Assembly (NCBI GenBank): GCA_963921425.1
Contig: OY992839.1
Coordinates: 14,053,409-14,117,408 of the forward strand
DNA: 64,000 nt
Direction of reading: 5' to 3'
From: Dryas octopetala
Taxonomy: Eukaryota > Streptophyta > Magnoliopsida > Rosales > Rosaceae
Made by a program: the position numbers and the translations under genes. Shown here piece after piece: positions 11,514 through 21,906 of this stretch (the stretch's first letter is position 1; each line of letters opens with the position of its first letter). The notes under the pieces were generated by a model. It was not told the DNA's origin. It made no database searches and was given only the letters and a program-made list of their open reading frames with translations.

Positions 11514-11950
11514 AAAATCAATCGTGATTTCTTGCTTATGAAAAGTGGATACGATACAATGCAGATTGCCACCGCGTCGGCTATAGCTAGAAGAAAACTA
11601 TGTTAAACAATAAAGCACAAAATTTATTTAACAAACACGCAAGGAGAATTTTGCTTGATGTACATAGGTGTGTTATGTTGGGGTTATTTATAGTTCAATA
11701 CAATTTATGATCGAGAATTAATGGGGATTCTTTTGTTGATACTTTAATTTTCAAGCCAAAGTTATTAACTTATTTAAGGTTTATTACTTCATATTACCAA
11801 ATAATTAAAAATTTTAACCATAAACACAATCAATATGATAATTAAGCTAAGGAATTGACAATCTGTGTGCATTAAGCACGTCCGTCAACGTAAATTAGAC
11901 CGTCGTATAGTTAGCATTTTGCCGAGCACTTAGAAGCTACATATGCATTT
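11514..11950. other. Non-coding spacer between two transposons
   Basis: AT-rich sequence without gene signals. It starts with the 8-bp target duplication of the Pack-type element and ends with TTT (11948-11950), the left target duplication of the CACTA element. Confidence 0.6.
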
Positions 11951-12186
11951 CACTACAAGAAAAAACAGTTTGGGCGACGAACCTAGTTCCTCTCTCAAAG
12001 TCGAATTTCGTCGCCCAAAAATGTCTTCGTCGACAGTTTGGTCGCCCAAGCTATGACGCCCAAGACTTTGCGCGATGAACAAGTAAATTTCGTCACCCAA
12101 AGATACCTGAGGCGACAAATTTGGTTTGTCTCCTGAGGAGACTTTGGGCGACGAACAATATGTTCGTCGCCCAAATGTTCGTCGCC

Positions 12187-12525
12187 CAAAGCATGTTTAG
12201 GCGGCGGAATTGTTCGTCACCTAAACATACTTTGGACGACGAAATTCTTATTTTTCTCCCAAAGCATTTTAGGCGGCGGAATTGTTCGTCGCTTAAACAT
12301 ACTTTGGGCGACGAAATTATTATTCCTCTCCCAAAGCATGTTTAAGCGGCGGAATTATTCGTCGCTTAAACATACTTTGGGTGACGAAATTCGTATTCCT
12401 CTCCCAAAGCATGTTTAGGTGACGGAATTATTCGTCGCCTAAACATACTTTAGGCGACGAAATTAATTATTCCTCGCCCAAAGAGTGTTTAGGCGACGAA
12501 CAATTTCATCGCCTAAACATATTTA
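12187..12525. repeat. Left subterminal tandem repeat of the CACTA element (about 73 bp x 5)
   Basis: Units beginning CAAAGCATGTTTAGGCG start at about 12187, 12260, 12332, 12405 and 12479, a period of 72-74 bp. Each unit contains the inverted pair GTTTAGGCG / CGCCTAAAC around a GAATTATTCGTC core. These are probably binding sites for the element's own DNA-binding protein. Confidence 0.8.
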
Positions 12526-12731
12526 TTTAAAAAATATATATATTTTATTTAGATTATATATTTGAATTTAATATTTAAAAAAAATCTTTATTCAAAAACT
12601 ATATAACACAAAATTAATAAATTTATATATCCAAATATCCATACAAAGTAGCAACAATTTATTATCCAAATATTCATACAAAGTAGCAACAATTTAATAC
12701 TATATGCAAATATAGTCGATACATACAATCA

Positions 12732-14514
12732 CTAATGGCCCCCTAGGTCGGTAACATCATCGACACCGGTGGAGGAGCCTGGCATGCACTGGTCAATGTT
12801 CGGTGGCAGCACAAACCCAGGTACGATCCTGGCCAACTGGCCGAACATCTGCTCTATCTGATGCACCTGACTCGTCTACTGTGTATATGCCGCTCTCGAT
12901 TCTTCTAGCTGACCCCTCAACAGCTGCACTTTAGTGGACAGGTTGACAAATTTTGCAGATGGCTGAGACGAAGACCCGGCGCTGAGATCACGAATTCGAC
13001 TCGCTCCCATTCCGCGTATCTCCCTACCACGCCTAACACCCAGGGTCTCCGTCATAATACGAAAACCGGCATCGCGACGGGGACTGAGATCGACTCCAAC
13101 GGAGTGTTTGGAGGGTACTAGTTGACTACCTCCTCCAAATAACTCGCCTTCTTAGCGAGCATTTCAGCCTTCAAAATGTTGTATACAAGTTAGAAATTAG
13201 GAAATTAAATACAAATATATAAAATTGTGAAATAAAATTAAAATATAAAAAACTAACGTGCTTTGCTATGCCCTTCTCGTTGCTGGGTCGGCCATAAACA
13301 TCCCCGTAGTTGTCGAGCTCTGGAAATTGTGAACCAGCCTGAAAAAGAATGTAATGTTGACGAAAACTCAAACAATATTAAGGAATATATATATATATTA
13401 AATTAAATAATGGCACACCTAACGATATGACTCCACCCGGTATGAGAAAGGCATCGAACCACCATGATGATTAATCCTTGCAGGCGCTTTCCAGTTCTTA
13501 GGATTGGCATTCGACTTCTTATGTTAAATATTAAGCAAATTTTAAATGCATTAGTGCAAATACGATAAATAAATAACATAAGAAAAAAGATTTTTGAAGT
13601 CTTAAAATGCTATAAGTCTATAACATATCAAAAATTTCGGACTCTGAAAATGAGTGCACAACCACTGCTATTGATCAAGCCGAGATGCCATCTCCGGAGG
13701 AAGGCTGGCCAATGCCTCATCTGCCGATCCAAACTTGTTATATTCCCTGTGCAGCTCGTACTTCCATTGTGTGTAAACTTTTCTCAATAACTTCTCCATA
13801 TGCCTAGCTACATCCGAATCCTCCATCCGAATGTCATAGTTTACCTGAAAAAAATAAATATTAAATTGTTATGAATGATCAAATTCATCATTTTTGTATT
13901 AATCGAAATATACTCACTGAGATGGAGCCCATAATGCTCCTCTTGATGGCGTCATCAACCTTTTCCTAACTGGGGAAAAGCATGGGGCAGTCGGCACGGA
14001 TAATCGCCCTAACAAAGGTAGCGAAAGTACTATGGAGCTCCTTCCTCAGTCGAAGGTGATCTTTCTCAAGAACAATTCGAATCCTCTCGTTCGTCGTGCG
14101 CATGATTCGGGATGCCTTCAACCCTCTACTTATCCCCCTCGTATTTTTGGTACCTACAAAAACAAATATAACATATTAATTTTACAGTAATCTTATAACA
14201 TCTAAATAAAATTAACCTAAACACAAGTGCTGTGAAAACATTTTTCTTACTCTCTGATGATGAAGCAGTACGAGTAGATGACGCAGCATTATCAAATACT
14301 CTATAATGGTGACCACGTCGGCCCTCCATGTCGACGGAATCGCAGACCCAGTACTCAATGAAAGATCTGGGGCTATCGCCGGGGTCGATTCGCCCTGGAC
14401 TATGAGGCCAGCCTGTACTGCAGAGGCGGGCTGGGCTGTAGGGGCGGACATGGATGCTGAACTGGATCTCCGAGATCCACCGTGTTCGAGATCAAACTCA
14501 TCTGTACAATTCAA
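12732..14514 (-). pseudogene. CACTA accessory gene, En/Spm transposase_24-like, decayed
   Basis: On the minus strand a multi-exon gene can be followed from about 14514 to a TAG at 12732-12734. Recognisable parts in order are a Ser/Ala-rich start, GTKNTRGISRGLKASRIM after an intron acceptor near 14155, a helical stretch with HLRLRKELHSTFATFVRAII, an exon with HMEKLLRKVYTQWKYELHRE and QWLCTHF, a KNW...HHGGSMPFSYR segment near 13490-13400, and a C-terminal segment starting ETLGVRRGREIRG near 13050 that looks coiled-coil. This order fits the PF03004 (plant transposase, Ptta/En/Spm) family, thought to bind the subterminal repeats. In-frame TAG codons at 13966-13968 and 13668-13670, further stops near 13120 and 12870, and a frame change near 13050 make it non-functional. 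Exon limits are approximate. Confidence 0.75.
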
Positions 14515-14584
14515 TAAATATTTATGTTAGTCAAAAAGAAAACTAAAGTAATGACTTACTAATCTGAATCACCATTATCTCTTA

Positions 14585-17500
14585 CTAATCTGAATCACCA
14601 CTAGAAATACTCATTTCATCATCATCATCTATACCATCAACATCAACATCAACATCATCATCATCATCATCATCATCGATACCATCAGCATCTTCATCTT
14701 CATCTTCATCATCATCATCATCGATGTCATCGATGAAATCATTAACATCAATTCGGGGAAGTGGTCCAAGATCAATTGATAAGGCATCGATCTCAATTGG
14801 AGGAACGTCATGTATCTCGACTTATTGTATGATAACATCATTGTTGTATGGATTGGGTATGGTCGAAGATGAATCCTCTTGATAGGCCACGTCATCCTGA
14901 TTTTCCTTTTCCGGAATATCCCATATATTTCGATTTTGAATCATCTAAGCTACTTTCCAACCCACACCCGCCTTAGGATCATCCAAATAACATACTTGTT
15001 TCGCTATAGTGGCAAAAATAAATGGATCATTCTCATACCATCGAGTGTTTGTATTCATAGATATTAAGTCATAATCGAGTTTAATACTGTTGTTCATATT
15101 CGGGTCTGTATTAAACCAATAACACTTAAATAACACAACTTGAAAGCGATGCGAGTACAACACTTGATGTACACTCGTCAGCTTGCCGTAGAAATCTACC
15201 GTGCCAGTCTCCAAATTCTCTACACAAACCCCGCTATTTTGAGTGCTCAAGATGTCATCTCGTTCTACAGTTAAAAACTTAACTTCATTCACATTACATC
15301 CAGAAAACGTTTCAACCCATTGAATGACACTCGCCAAACTCATTAACTCATTGTATAATGGCGAATTATCATCAGTCAGCTTTTCCATCTGTTAAAAGAC
15401 AATGTAATTATTATTACAAAAAACATACAAACACATGAACGAACTGATCATTATTGTCAGTAATCACTTACATGTTCCTTAAACCATTTAGGAAACTATT
15501 CCCGATGCTTTTTCTCTACACGTTCCTTGTCCCATCCTGGATAGTCGCAATTCATTAGTTCCTCATGCTCAATGCGTAAGGAGTCAACTTCTTCGCAATT
15601 ATTGAGTATGAACCAATGAGCCACCTCCATATCATGTTTCGAGAATTGAACAGCTGGTTTAGGAGCTTCGCCAAATAGTCGTGTAATTTGAGAAAAGATA
15701 GAAAGTGTCTCATTTTTTTTACCACCGTCGTCGTTGCGTTCGGGCCGATTGAATGACGTCTCAATATTGCTGAGATACATTGCACAGTAGGTGATTGATT
15801 CATTTGCAATGTATGCCTCCGCTATGGAGCCTTCGAGGTGTGGCATGTTTCAGACGTATTTTTTGTAATTACCCAACATTCTGCAAATGTAAGTACATAG
15901 TGAGAAATATTTTATGAGTAACATAGAACTAAACTTGGAGAATAGTAACAAAAAAGTTTATGAATTGTTACCTTTCTATTAGGTACATCCACCGATAACT
16001 GACTGGCTCAGCAAGAATTGCCTATTGCGGTAAATGTATCATCAAGTGAATCATTATATCAAAAAAGGCCGGTGAAAATATTTGTTCAAATTTGCATAGG
16101 ATGTACACTATCTCATCTTTCAATTTTGACACGTCCGACACACACAACATCTTAGCGCATATATGCTAAAAGAACCTCGACAACCCAACAATCGGTTCAA
16201 CCACATCTTTGGGCAAAAATTTTCGAATACCCACCGGAAACAGCCGTTGCAATAAAACATGACAATCATGACTCTTCAAGCCCAAAATTTTTTCAGAGTC
16301 GATTTTCACATTTCGTGAGATATTGGCCGCGTATCCATCTGAAAATTTGACCGATGCAAGAAACTTTAAGAATTCTTTCTTATCCCCAGGCTTCACTGTA
16401 TAAAATGGATGCTTCTTTGTCATTTTTTCACCTTTCTTCGTTAACCACAAATGTTTCCTAATGCCTATCTCTTGCAAATCCTGTCGAGCCTTAATTGTGT
16501 CCTTTGATTTTCCCTCAATGCCCAAAATTATCCCCACCAAAATTTCGCACACGTTCTTCTCAATATGTATTACATCAAAATTGTGCCTGATTTTCAACTT
16601 GGACCAGTACTCTAACTCGAAGAATATCGACTTGTTCGTCCAATTTTGATGTGCAGGTGACCTTGACATATTTCGTTCTTTATTAGAGGGATGTTTACCA
16701 ATCCGGCCAAATTCTAAGTTATTCAACTGCCTCAAGAAGTCATCGCTTGATAATTTTTTAGGTTTCACGCCCATCTTCTTTTTTCCGTCAAAAGCCCGTT
16801 TATTGTGAAGTCATTTATGATCCCCCGGCAACCATCTTCGGTGGCTCATATATCATACTTTACCACTATGTCAAGCGGAAGTTATATCCTTATTACAAGT
16901 AGGACATGCCATATAACCCTTGGTGCTCCAGCCTGATAGATTCTCATAAGCTGGGAAATCATTTATTGTCTACATGACTGCTGCATGCAAGGAAAACATT
17001 GTTCCGGTGGACATATCATATGTCGACACACCATTTTGCCACAATTCTTTCAGCTCATCAATCAACGGCCGCAAATATACATCGATCTCTTTGCCAGGGG
17101 ATTGCGGTCCCGAAATTAATAGCGTCATAATTGTGAATTCTTTTTTCATGCATTTTCAGGGAGGCAAATTATAAGGAACCACGACCACCGGCCAAGTGCT
17201 GTGAGATGTGCTCATATTTCCGAATTGATTAAATCCATCAGTAGCAAGTTCTAACCTAACATTTCGTGGATCCGCTGCAAAATTCAGATATATCTTGTCA
17301 AATTCTTTCCATACGCTTCCGTCTGCAGGATGTCTCATTACATCGTCCTCAACCCGCTTATATTTTCGCCATCTCATCTCACTTGTAGTATGTGTCGACA
17401 TGTACAATCGTTGCAATCTTGGCTTAAGTGGGAAATAACGCAACACCTTTTGCGGAATTTGTTTCTTTCTCTCTACAGATTTTTTCTTATATCTCGGCTT

Positions 17501-18250
17501 ATTGCACGCAGGGCATTTATCCTTCCCTTGGTGTTCTTTGTAAAACAATACACAATCATTCTTGCATGCATGAATTTTTTCATATCTCAAACCGAGATCT
17601 TTCAACACCTTATTCGCCTGATAATGGGTTTCAAGTATATGATTGTTCTTTGGAAACATTTGTTTCAAAATCTCTATCAACTGATCATAACTTCGATTCG
17701 AATGTTGATTAAGTACTTTCCATTGCATAAACTCCACAACAGCAGTTAGCACTGAGAACTCTTCACAACCAGAGTACAATTCTCGCTGAGCTTGATTCAA
17801 CAACTCTCATACTTATCAAACTCTTTTCTTTGAACTTCGGGCAACCCATCATCTTTATCCATATTATCGCTCTTTGTATCATCCTGATTGATTTCGTGAT
17901 CAAGCGATGCATATGGATAAACATCGTTTATTATGCCCATCACTTGGTCATTATCATCACCAACAGATTCAGTAGCTGTAGAATTGTTCGAGCATCCAAG
18001 GAAGTCGAAGCATAAACTCTCGGTTTACCATGATAATACCATGTCGTATAGTTGTGTGACATCTCATATTTCACCAAATGAATTCTAACTTCACGCACTG
18101 TCTTCCATAAGTGTTGTTACAATTCTGGCACGGACACTTTATATTATTCTGAACATTGACATGTTCCTGTGCAACTTGGATAAATGACTCGATCCCATAT
18201 AAATATTCATCACTAACACGATTTGTATTATGTATCCACTGTCGGTCCAT
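14585..18250 (-). pseudogene. TNP2-like CACTA transposase, decayed
   Basis: Minus-strand gene in three exons, 18250-15972, 15880-15472 and 15388-14585, with GT-AG introns of 91 and 83 bp. Exon 1 starts MDRQWI and carries the transposase-associated domain with its CPCQNC cysteines. It is followed by the TNP2 core, recognisable from HACKNDCVLFYKEH, CPACNKPRYK, RHPADG and DPRNVRLELATDGFN. Exon 2 is the DUF4218 region (EGSIAEAYIA) and exon 3 the DUF4216 region, ending in a long Asp/Glu tail. TNP2 would cut and rejoin the element ends. This copy is dead. In the core frame there are stops at 17156, 16970, 16871, 16853, 16811 and 16166 (low coordinate of each codon), and others in exons 2 and 3. There are frame changes near 18100, 17806 and 16130. 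Several stops replace a position that is Trp in the family. Confidence 0.9.
14620..14725. repeat. Trinucleotide (ATC/GAT) repeat coding an acidic tail
   Basis: Imperfect CAT/ATC trinucleotide repeat on the plus strand. On the minus strand it reads as the Asp-rich C-terminal tail of the TNP2-like gene, with interruptions by Glu, Val and Gly codons. A 20-bp segment (ACTAATCTGAATCACCA) just outside it is duplicated at about 14556 and 14584. Confidence 0.85.
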
Positions 18251-18386
18251 GATGCATGTTTTCATATTACACGACAATTCGAAAAAGATTCGTCACCCTT
18301 CTTCGTCTCCTTATGCCTCCGGTAAGGGCCCTATTCCATTCGAGAATGCACATATGTGTCGTGGTTGTTGGCTCTCACGACGTAGT

Positions 18387-18519
18387 TTCGATCTGGGAAA
18401 ATTTCGACAGCATCTCCATATGGTTCTCCAAGTGCACGATGTAGATATTAAAAACAAATATCTAGTATGCACTCGAAGAACACATAGGGAGATGTTGCCG
18501 AAATTTTCCCAGATCGAAA
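18387..18519. repeat. Imperfect inverted repeat, about 63-bp arms
   Basis: Arms at 18387-18449 and 18455-18519 separated by about 5 bp. The left arm starts TTCGATCTGGGAAAATTTCG and the right arm ends with the complement CGAAATTTTCCCAGATCGAA. It lies in the leader region just upstream of the TNP2-like start and could fold into a long RNA hairpin. Confidence 0.8.
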
Positions 18520-18676
18520 CCACATCACATGAACCGCTAACCACAACACATAATTGTGCACTCCCAAATTGTCCATGAGTAATTTGGACAATTCAAGAAT
18601 CATATTGGAGCGCAGTCACGCCTAGCGTCCATGCGCACGTCCAACAGACTCTCGAATGGGTCTAAGGTGAATTTAA

Positions 18677-18759
18677 GTTGAATGTAAAAAGTTATCCACT
18701 GATAACTTCGTACGACTAGTTGAATGTACAAAGTTATCGACTGATAACTTCGCACAGGC
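18677..18759. repeat. Tandem 42-bp repeat with palindromic core
   Basis: Two imperfect copies of a unit starting GTTGAATGTA (18677 and 18719), each containing the palindrome AAGTTATC...GATAACTT around a 4-bp centre. The position is about 0.45 kb upstream of the TNP2-like start, so a regulatory binding site is possible. Confidence 0.7.
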
Positions 18760-19403
18760 GCCTCGTGCCACATGACCTAACCTTGTACTCGAGGAGTGCT
18801 GGACTACGTCATCGGGAATTTTGCAATTACAACTAAATTAAATGTAACATACAAACTAAACTATAATTAATCTAACAATATACATACAAGCATACAAACA
18901 AACTAATAAATTTTAGCATTAAAAACATACAAACTAACTAATCAATTTTATAATGAATTTTAACATACAAAGTAATTCCCTAAAAAAGTTTAATACAATT
19001 ATATATGAAACATTAAATACTAAATCATACAAAAACTTAACTAAGAGATAGATTAAACACATACCTCACAAAAAATGCAACTATCCTTTACAAAAAATGC
19101 AACACTATCCTTCTTTACCAAAAAAATAAATCATTGTCAAATATTAGCCTAAACTCAATATAAATTCAGATTTCACAACCAAACCACTAAATTAAAAAAA
19201 TCCACAACATAAATTAATTACCACAAAAAATCAGAAATTCTACAACAAATTTATGCAAAATCCACAACAAGTGCAAAGTGTCCAATCTTACAAATGCAAA
19301 ATCAACAATATTAGAAAAAAAAAAAACATAAAATAACAATCAATAATTAAAATAATAGAAATTGACAGAAATTGAAAAAAAAAAAAAAAAAAAACTTTAC
19401 CCG

Positions 19404-19680
19404 TGGGGGGGGGGGGGGTTTCGGTGAGTTGGGAGGGTTGAGGGGGATGGGTTTCGGTGGGGGGGTTGGGTTTTTGGTGGGGGGAGTGGGTTTCGGTGTA
19501 CTGGGGGGGTGGGTTTCGGTGGGGGGTGTGTTTTCGGTGGGGGGGTGGGTTTCGGTGTACTAGGAGTGGGTTTCGGTGGAGGGTATGGGGTTTCAATGGG
19601 GTGGGTTTTCAGTGGAGGGGGTGGGTTTCGGTGGAGGTGTTGGGTTTCGGGGGGGGGGGGTGGTTTTCGGGATGAGGGAG
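19404..19680. repeat. G-rich minisatellite (GGGTTTCGGTGG-type)
   Basis: About 275 bp built from units such as GGGTTTCGGTGGGGG with irregular G-runs of 3-13 on the plus strand, preceded by a poly-A tract. Many closely spaced G-runs meet the usual G-quadruplex pattern. It sits within the CACTA element between the TNP2-like gene and the right subterminal repeats. Confidence 0.85.
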
Positions 19681-19969
19681 GAAGGAGGAAGGAGGAGAGA
19701 GCATCCGGGAAAGGGAGGGGCGAGAGTTGAGAGAGTTGAGAGAGATGAGTGATAGTGAAACCCAGTAATCTGGGTATACAAATTAAAAGACTTTGGGCGA
19801 CGAACAAGATTCCGTCATCTAAAGCACCTTTAGGCGAGGAATACATGATTTCGTCGCCCATAGTCGTTGACTATAGGGCGCCATTTCATCCCGCCAATAT
19901 TTTAGACTTTGGGTGGCGAATATTTCGTCGCCCAAAAGTATATTTCGTCGCTTAAACACAATTTTATGT

Positions 19970-21600
19970 ATGAATCATGGTCGTTCATATGTTCGAGCTC
20001 CGATACGAAACTTTTGCATGTCCAATTGACCTAATTTTTTGGAGGAATGATCTTTGAGTGAGAAACTAATAAATGAACGGTTCGGATCGTTGAAAACACG
20101 ATCGAGATATAAGGTTCTACATATAAATGAATGGATTTTACACTTAAATAATAAAATTCTATAAACTATTTCATTCAAACCTTGTCGATTCAATAATTGT
20201 GAAGACCATAACGTGATTACAACAATCACAGTCGTTCATCATCTATGTTCATACTCAAAGATCATCCTTACAAAAAATCGGCTCAATCAGAGTTCATCTA
20301 CTCGTTCATTTTAACGATCGGAGCCGTTCCTGTGAAGACTACAATGTGATTTCAACGATCGGAGCCGTTCATTTTATTCGTTTATACTGGAAGATCATCC
20401 CTGCAAAAAATTGGTCAAATCGGAATTCATCTACTCCTTCGAATAATATTAGAAAATTCACGATCGTTCATAAGTTTAAGCATTGTTACCTAACTTCTAC
20501 ATCTCCGATTAAGCTAATTTTTTATAGGGATGATCCTTGAGTGGGGAATTAAAAAATGAACGGTTCGGATCTTTGGAAATACTATCGTATCGTATGCTAT
20601 TACATACATAAAATTGTAAACAAAAAAGTATTTGAACTTTAGGCGAGGAACTTAAAATTTCGTCGCCCAAAGTGACCTTTGGCGTGGAAACGTTAAATTC
20701 GTCGCCCAAAGTGAGGAAATTTTAAGTTCCTCGCCCAAACCATTATTACAAAACGATCGTTCCTACATTCGAGATCCGATACCAAACTTCTACATCTCCA
20801 ATTGACCTAATTTTCTACAGGAATAATCTTTGAGTGAGAAACTAATAAATGAACGGTTCGGATCATTGAAAACACAATCGAGATATGAGGTCCTACATAT
20901 AAATGAACGATCTTTACACTTAAAGAATAAAATTCTATTAACTCTTTCGTTGAAACATTGTAGCTTCAATAATTGTGAAGACCACAACGTGATTATCACG
21001 ATCAGAGCCATTCATCATCTATGTTCATACTCAAAGATCAACCCTGCAAAAAATCGGCTCAATCGGAGTTCATCTACCCTTTCGATTATATTATAAGAAT
21101 CACGATCGTTCATACACTCTAAACGCCAAACCTAATTTTACATCTCCAATTGAGATAATTTTTTGCATGAATGATCTTTGAGTGAGGCACTAAGAAATGA
21201 TTGGTTCAGATCGTTAAAAACACAATAGAAAAGTGATCTTCTACATACAAATACACTTGAAGAGTATAATTCTATAGCTTTTTCGTTGAAACTTTGTCGA
21301 TTCAACAATTGTGAAGACTACAATGTGATTTCAACGATTGGAGCCGTTCATTTTATTCGTTTATACTCAAAGATCATCCCTGCAAAAAATCAGCCAAATC
21401 GGAATTCATCTACTCGATCGATTAGTATTAGCAAATTCTTGATCGTTCATACATTCGAGCACCGTTACGTAATTTTTACATCTCCAATTGAGCTAATTTT
21501 TTGGAATGCTGATCTTTGAATGAGGAATTAAAAATTGAACGGTTCGCATCGTTGGAAACACTATCGCATTGTATGAATAACCTACATATAATTGTACAAA
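19970..21600. repeat. Long imperfect repeats in the right arm of the CACTA element
   Basis: At least five related blocks carry the run AATGAACGGTTCGGATC or a close variant, at about 20070, 20555, 20845, 21195 and 21533. Each lies near an ATCGTTCATA... / CAAAGATCATCC segment. The blocks are interleaved with TTTGGGCGA-type subterminal motifs (from 20640 and 21615). No coding content. Confidence 0.75.
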
Positions 21601-21906
21601 AAAAAAAAGGCAATGAGACTTTGGGCGAAGAACATACAAATTCCTCGCCCAAAGTCACTTTGGGCGAGGAACATGTATATTCCTCGCCCAATTTATTTGT
21701 CAACCACCATTTTGGCGCGTGAGTTTAGGCGACGAAATGATGTCGTCACCCAAAGTACATTTAGGCGAGGAACATAGTATTCGTCGCCCAAACCTGTATG
21801 AGATTAGGCGACAAATTTTCTTGTTCGTCACCCAAAGTTTCTTTGGGCAACAAATCTAGGTTCGTCTCCCAAAGTGTCGTCGCCCAAATATGTTTTTCTT
21901 GTAGTG

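Larger units (their letters stand above)
11951..21906 (-). mobile_element. Complete CACTA (En/Spm) DNA transposon, 9956 bp
   Basis: The left end begins CACTACAAGAAAAA and the right end finishes with its exact complement at 21906. Both sides are flanked by TTT (11948-11950 and 21907-21909), the 3-bp target duplication of the CACTA superfamily. Next to the TIRs are many copies of TTTGGGCGACGAA in both orientations, which are the expected transposase-binding subterminal repeats. It encodes two minus-strand genes, a TNP2-type transposase (14585-18250) and an En/Spm accessory-type protein (12732-14514). Both are broken, so this copy cannot mobilise itself, but its termini look competent for mobilisation by another copy. 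Confidence 0.95.

Noticed and set aside
13668-17158. Reading TAG/TGA as Trp in the CACTA genes (recoding)
   Set aside because: The frames also carry frameshifts and stops at non-Trp positions, and the laccases in the same window use the standard code. Decay of a silenced transposon is the simpler explanation.
18700-18760. Similarity of GATAACTTCGTA to a phage recombinase target half-site
   Set aside because: Only a short stretch agrees, the spacer and second arm are wrong, and the sequence is part of a plant transposon repeat.
19288-19861. Pro/Thr/His-rich and Gly-rich frames of up to 154 residues
   Set aside because: They are translations of the G-rich minisatellite inside the CACTA element and have no codon signature.
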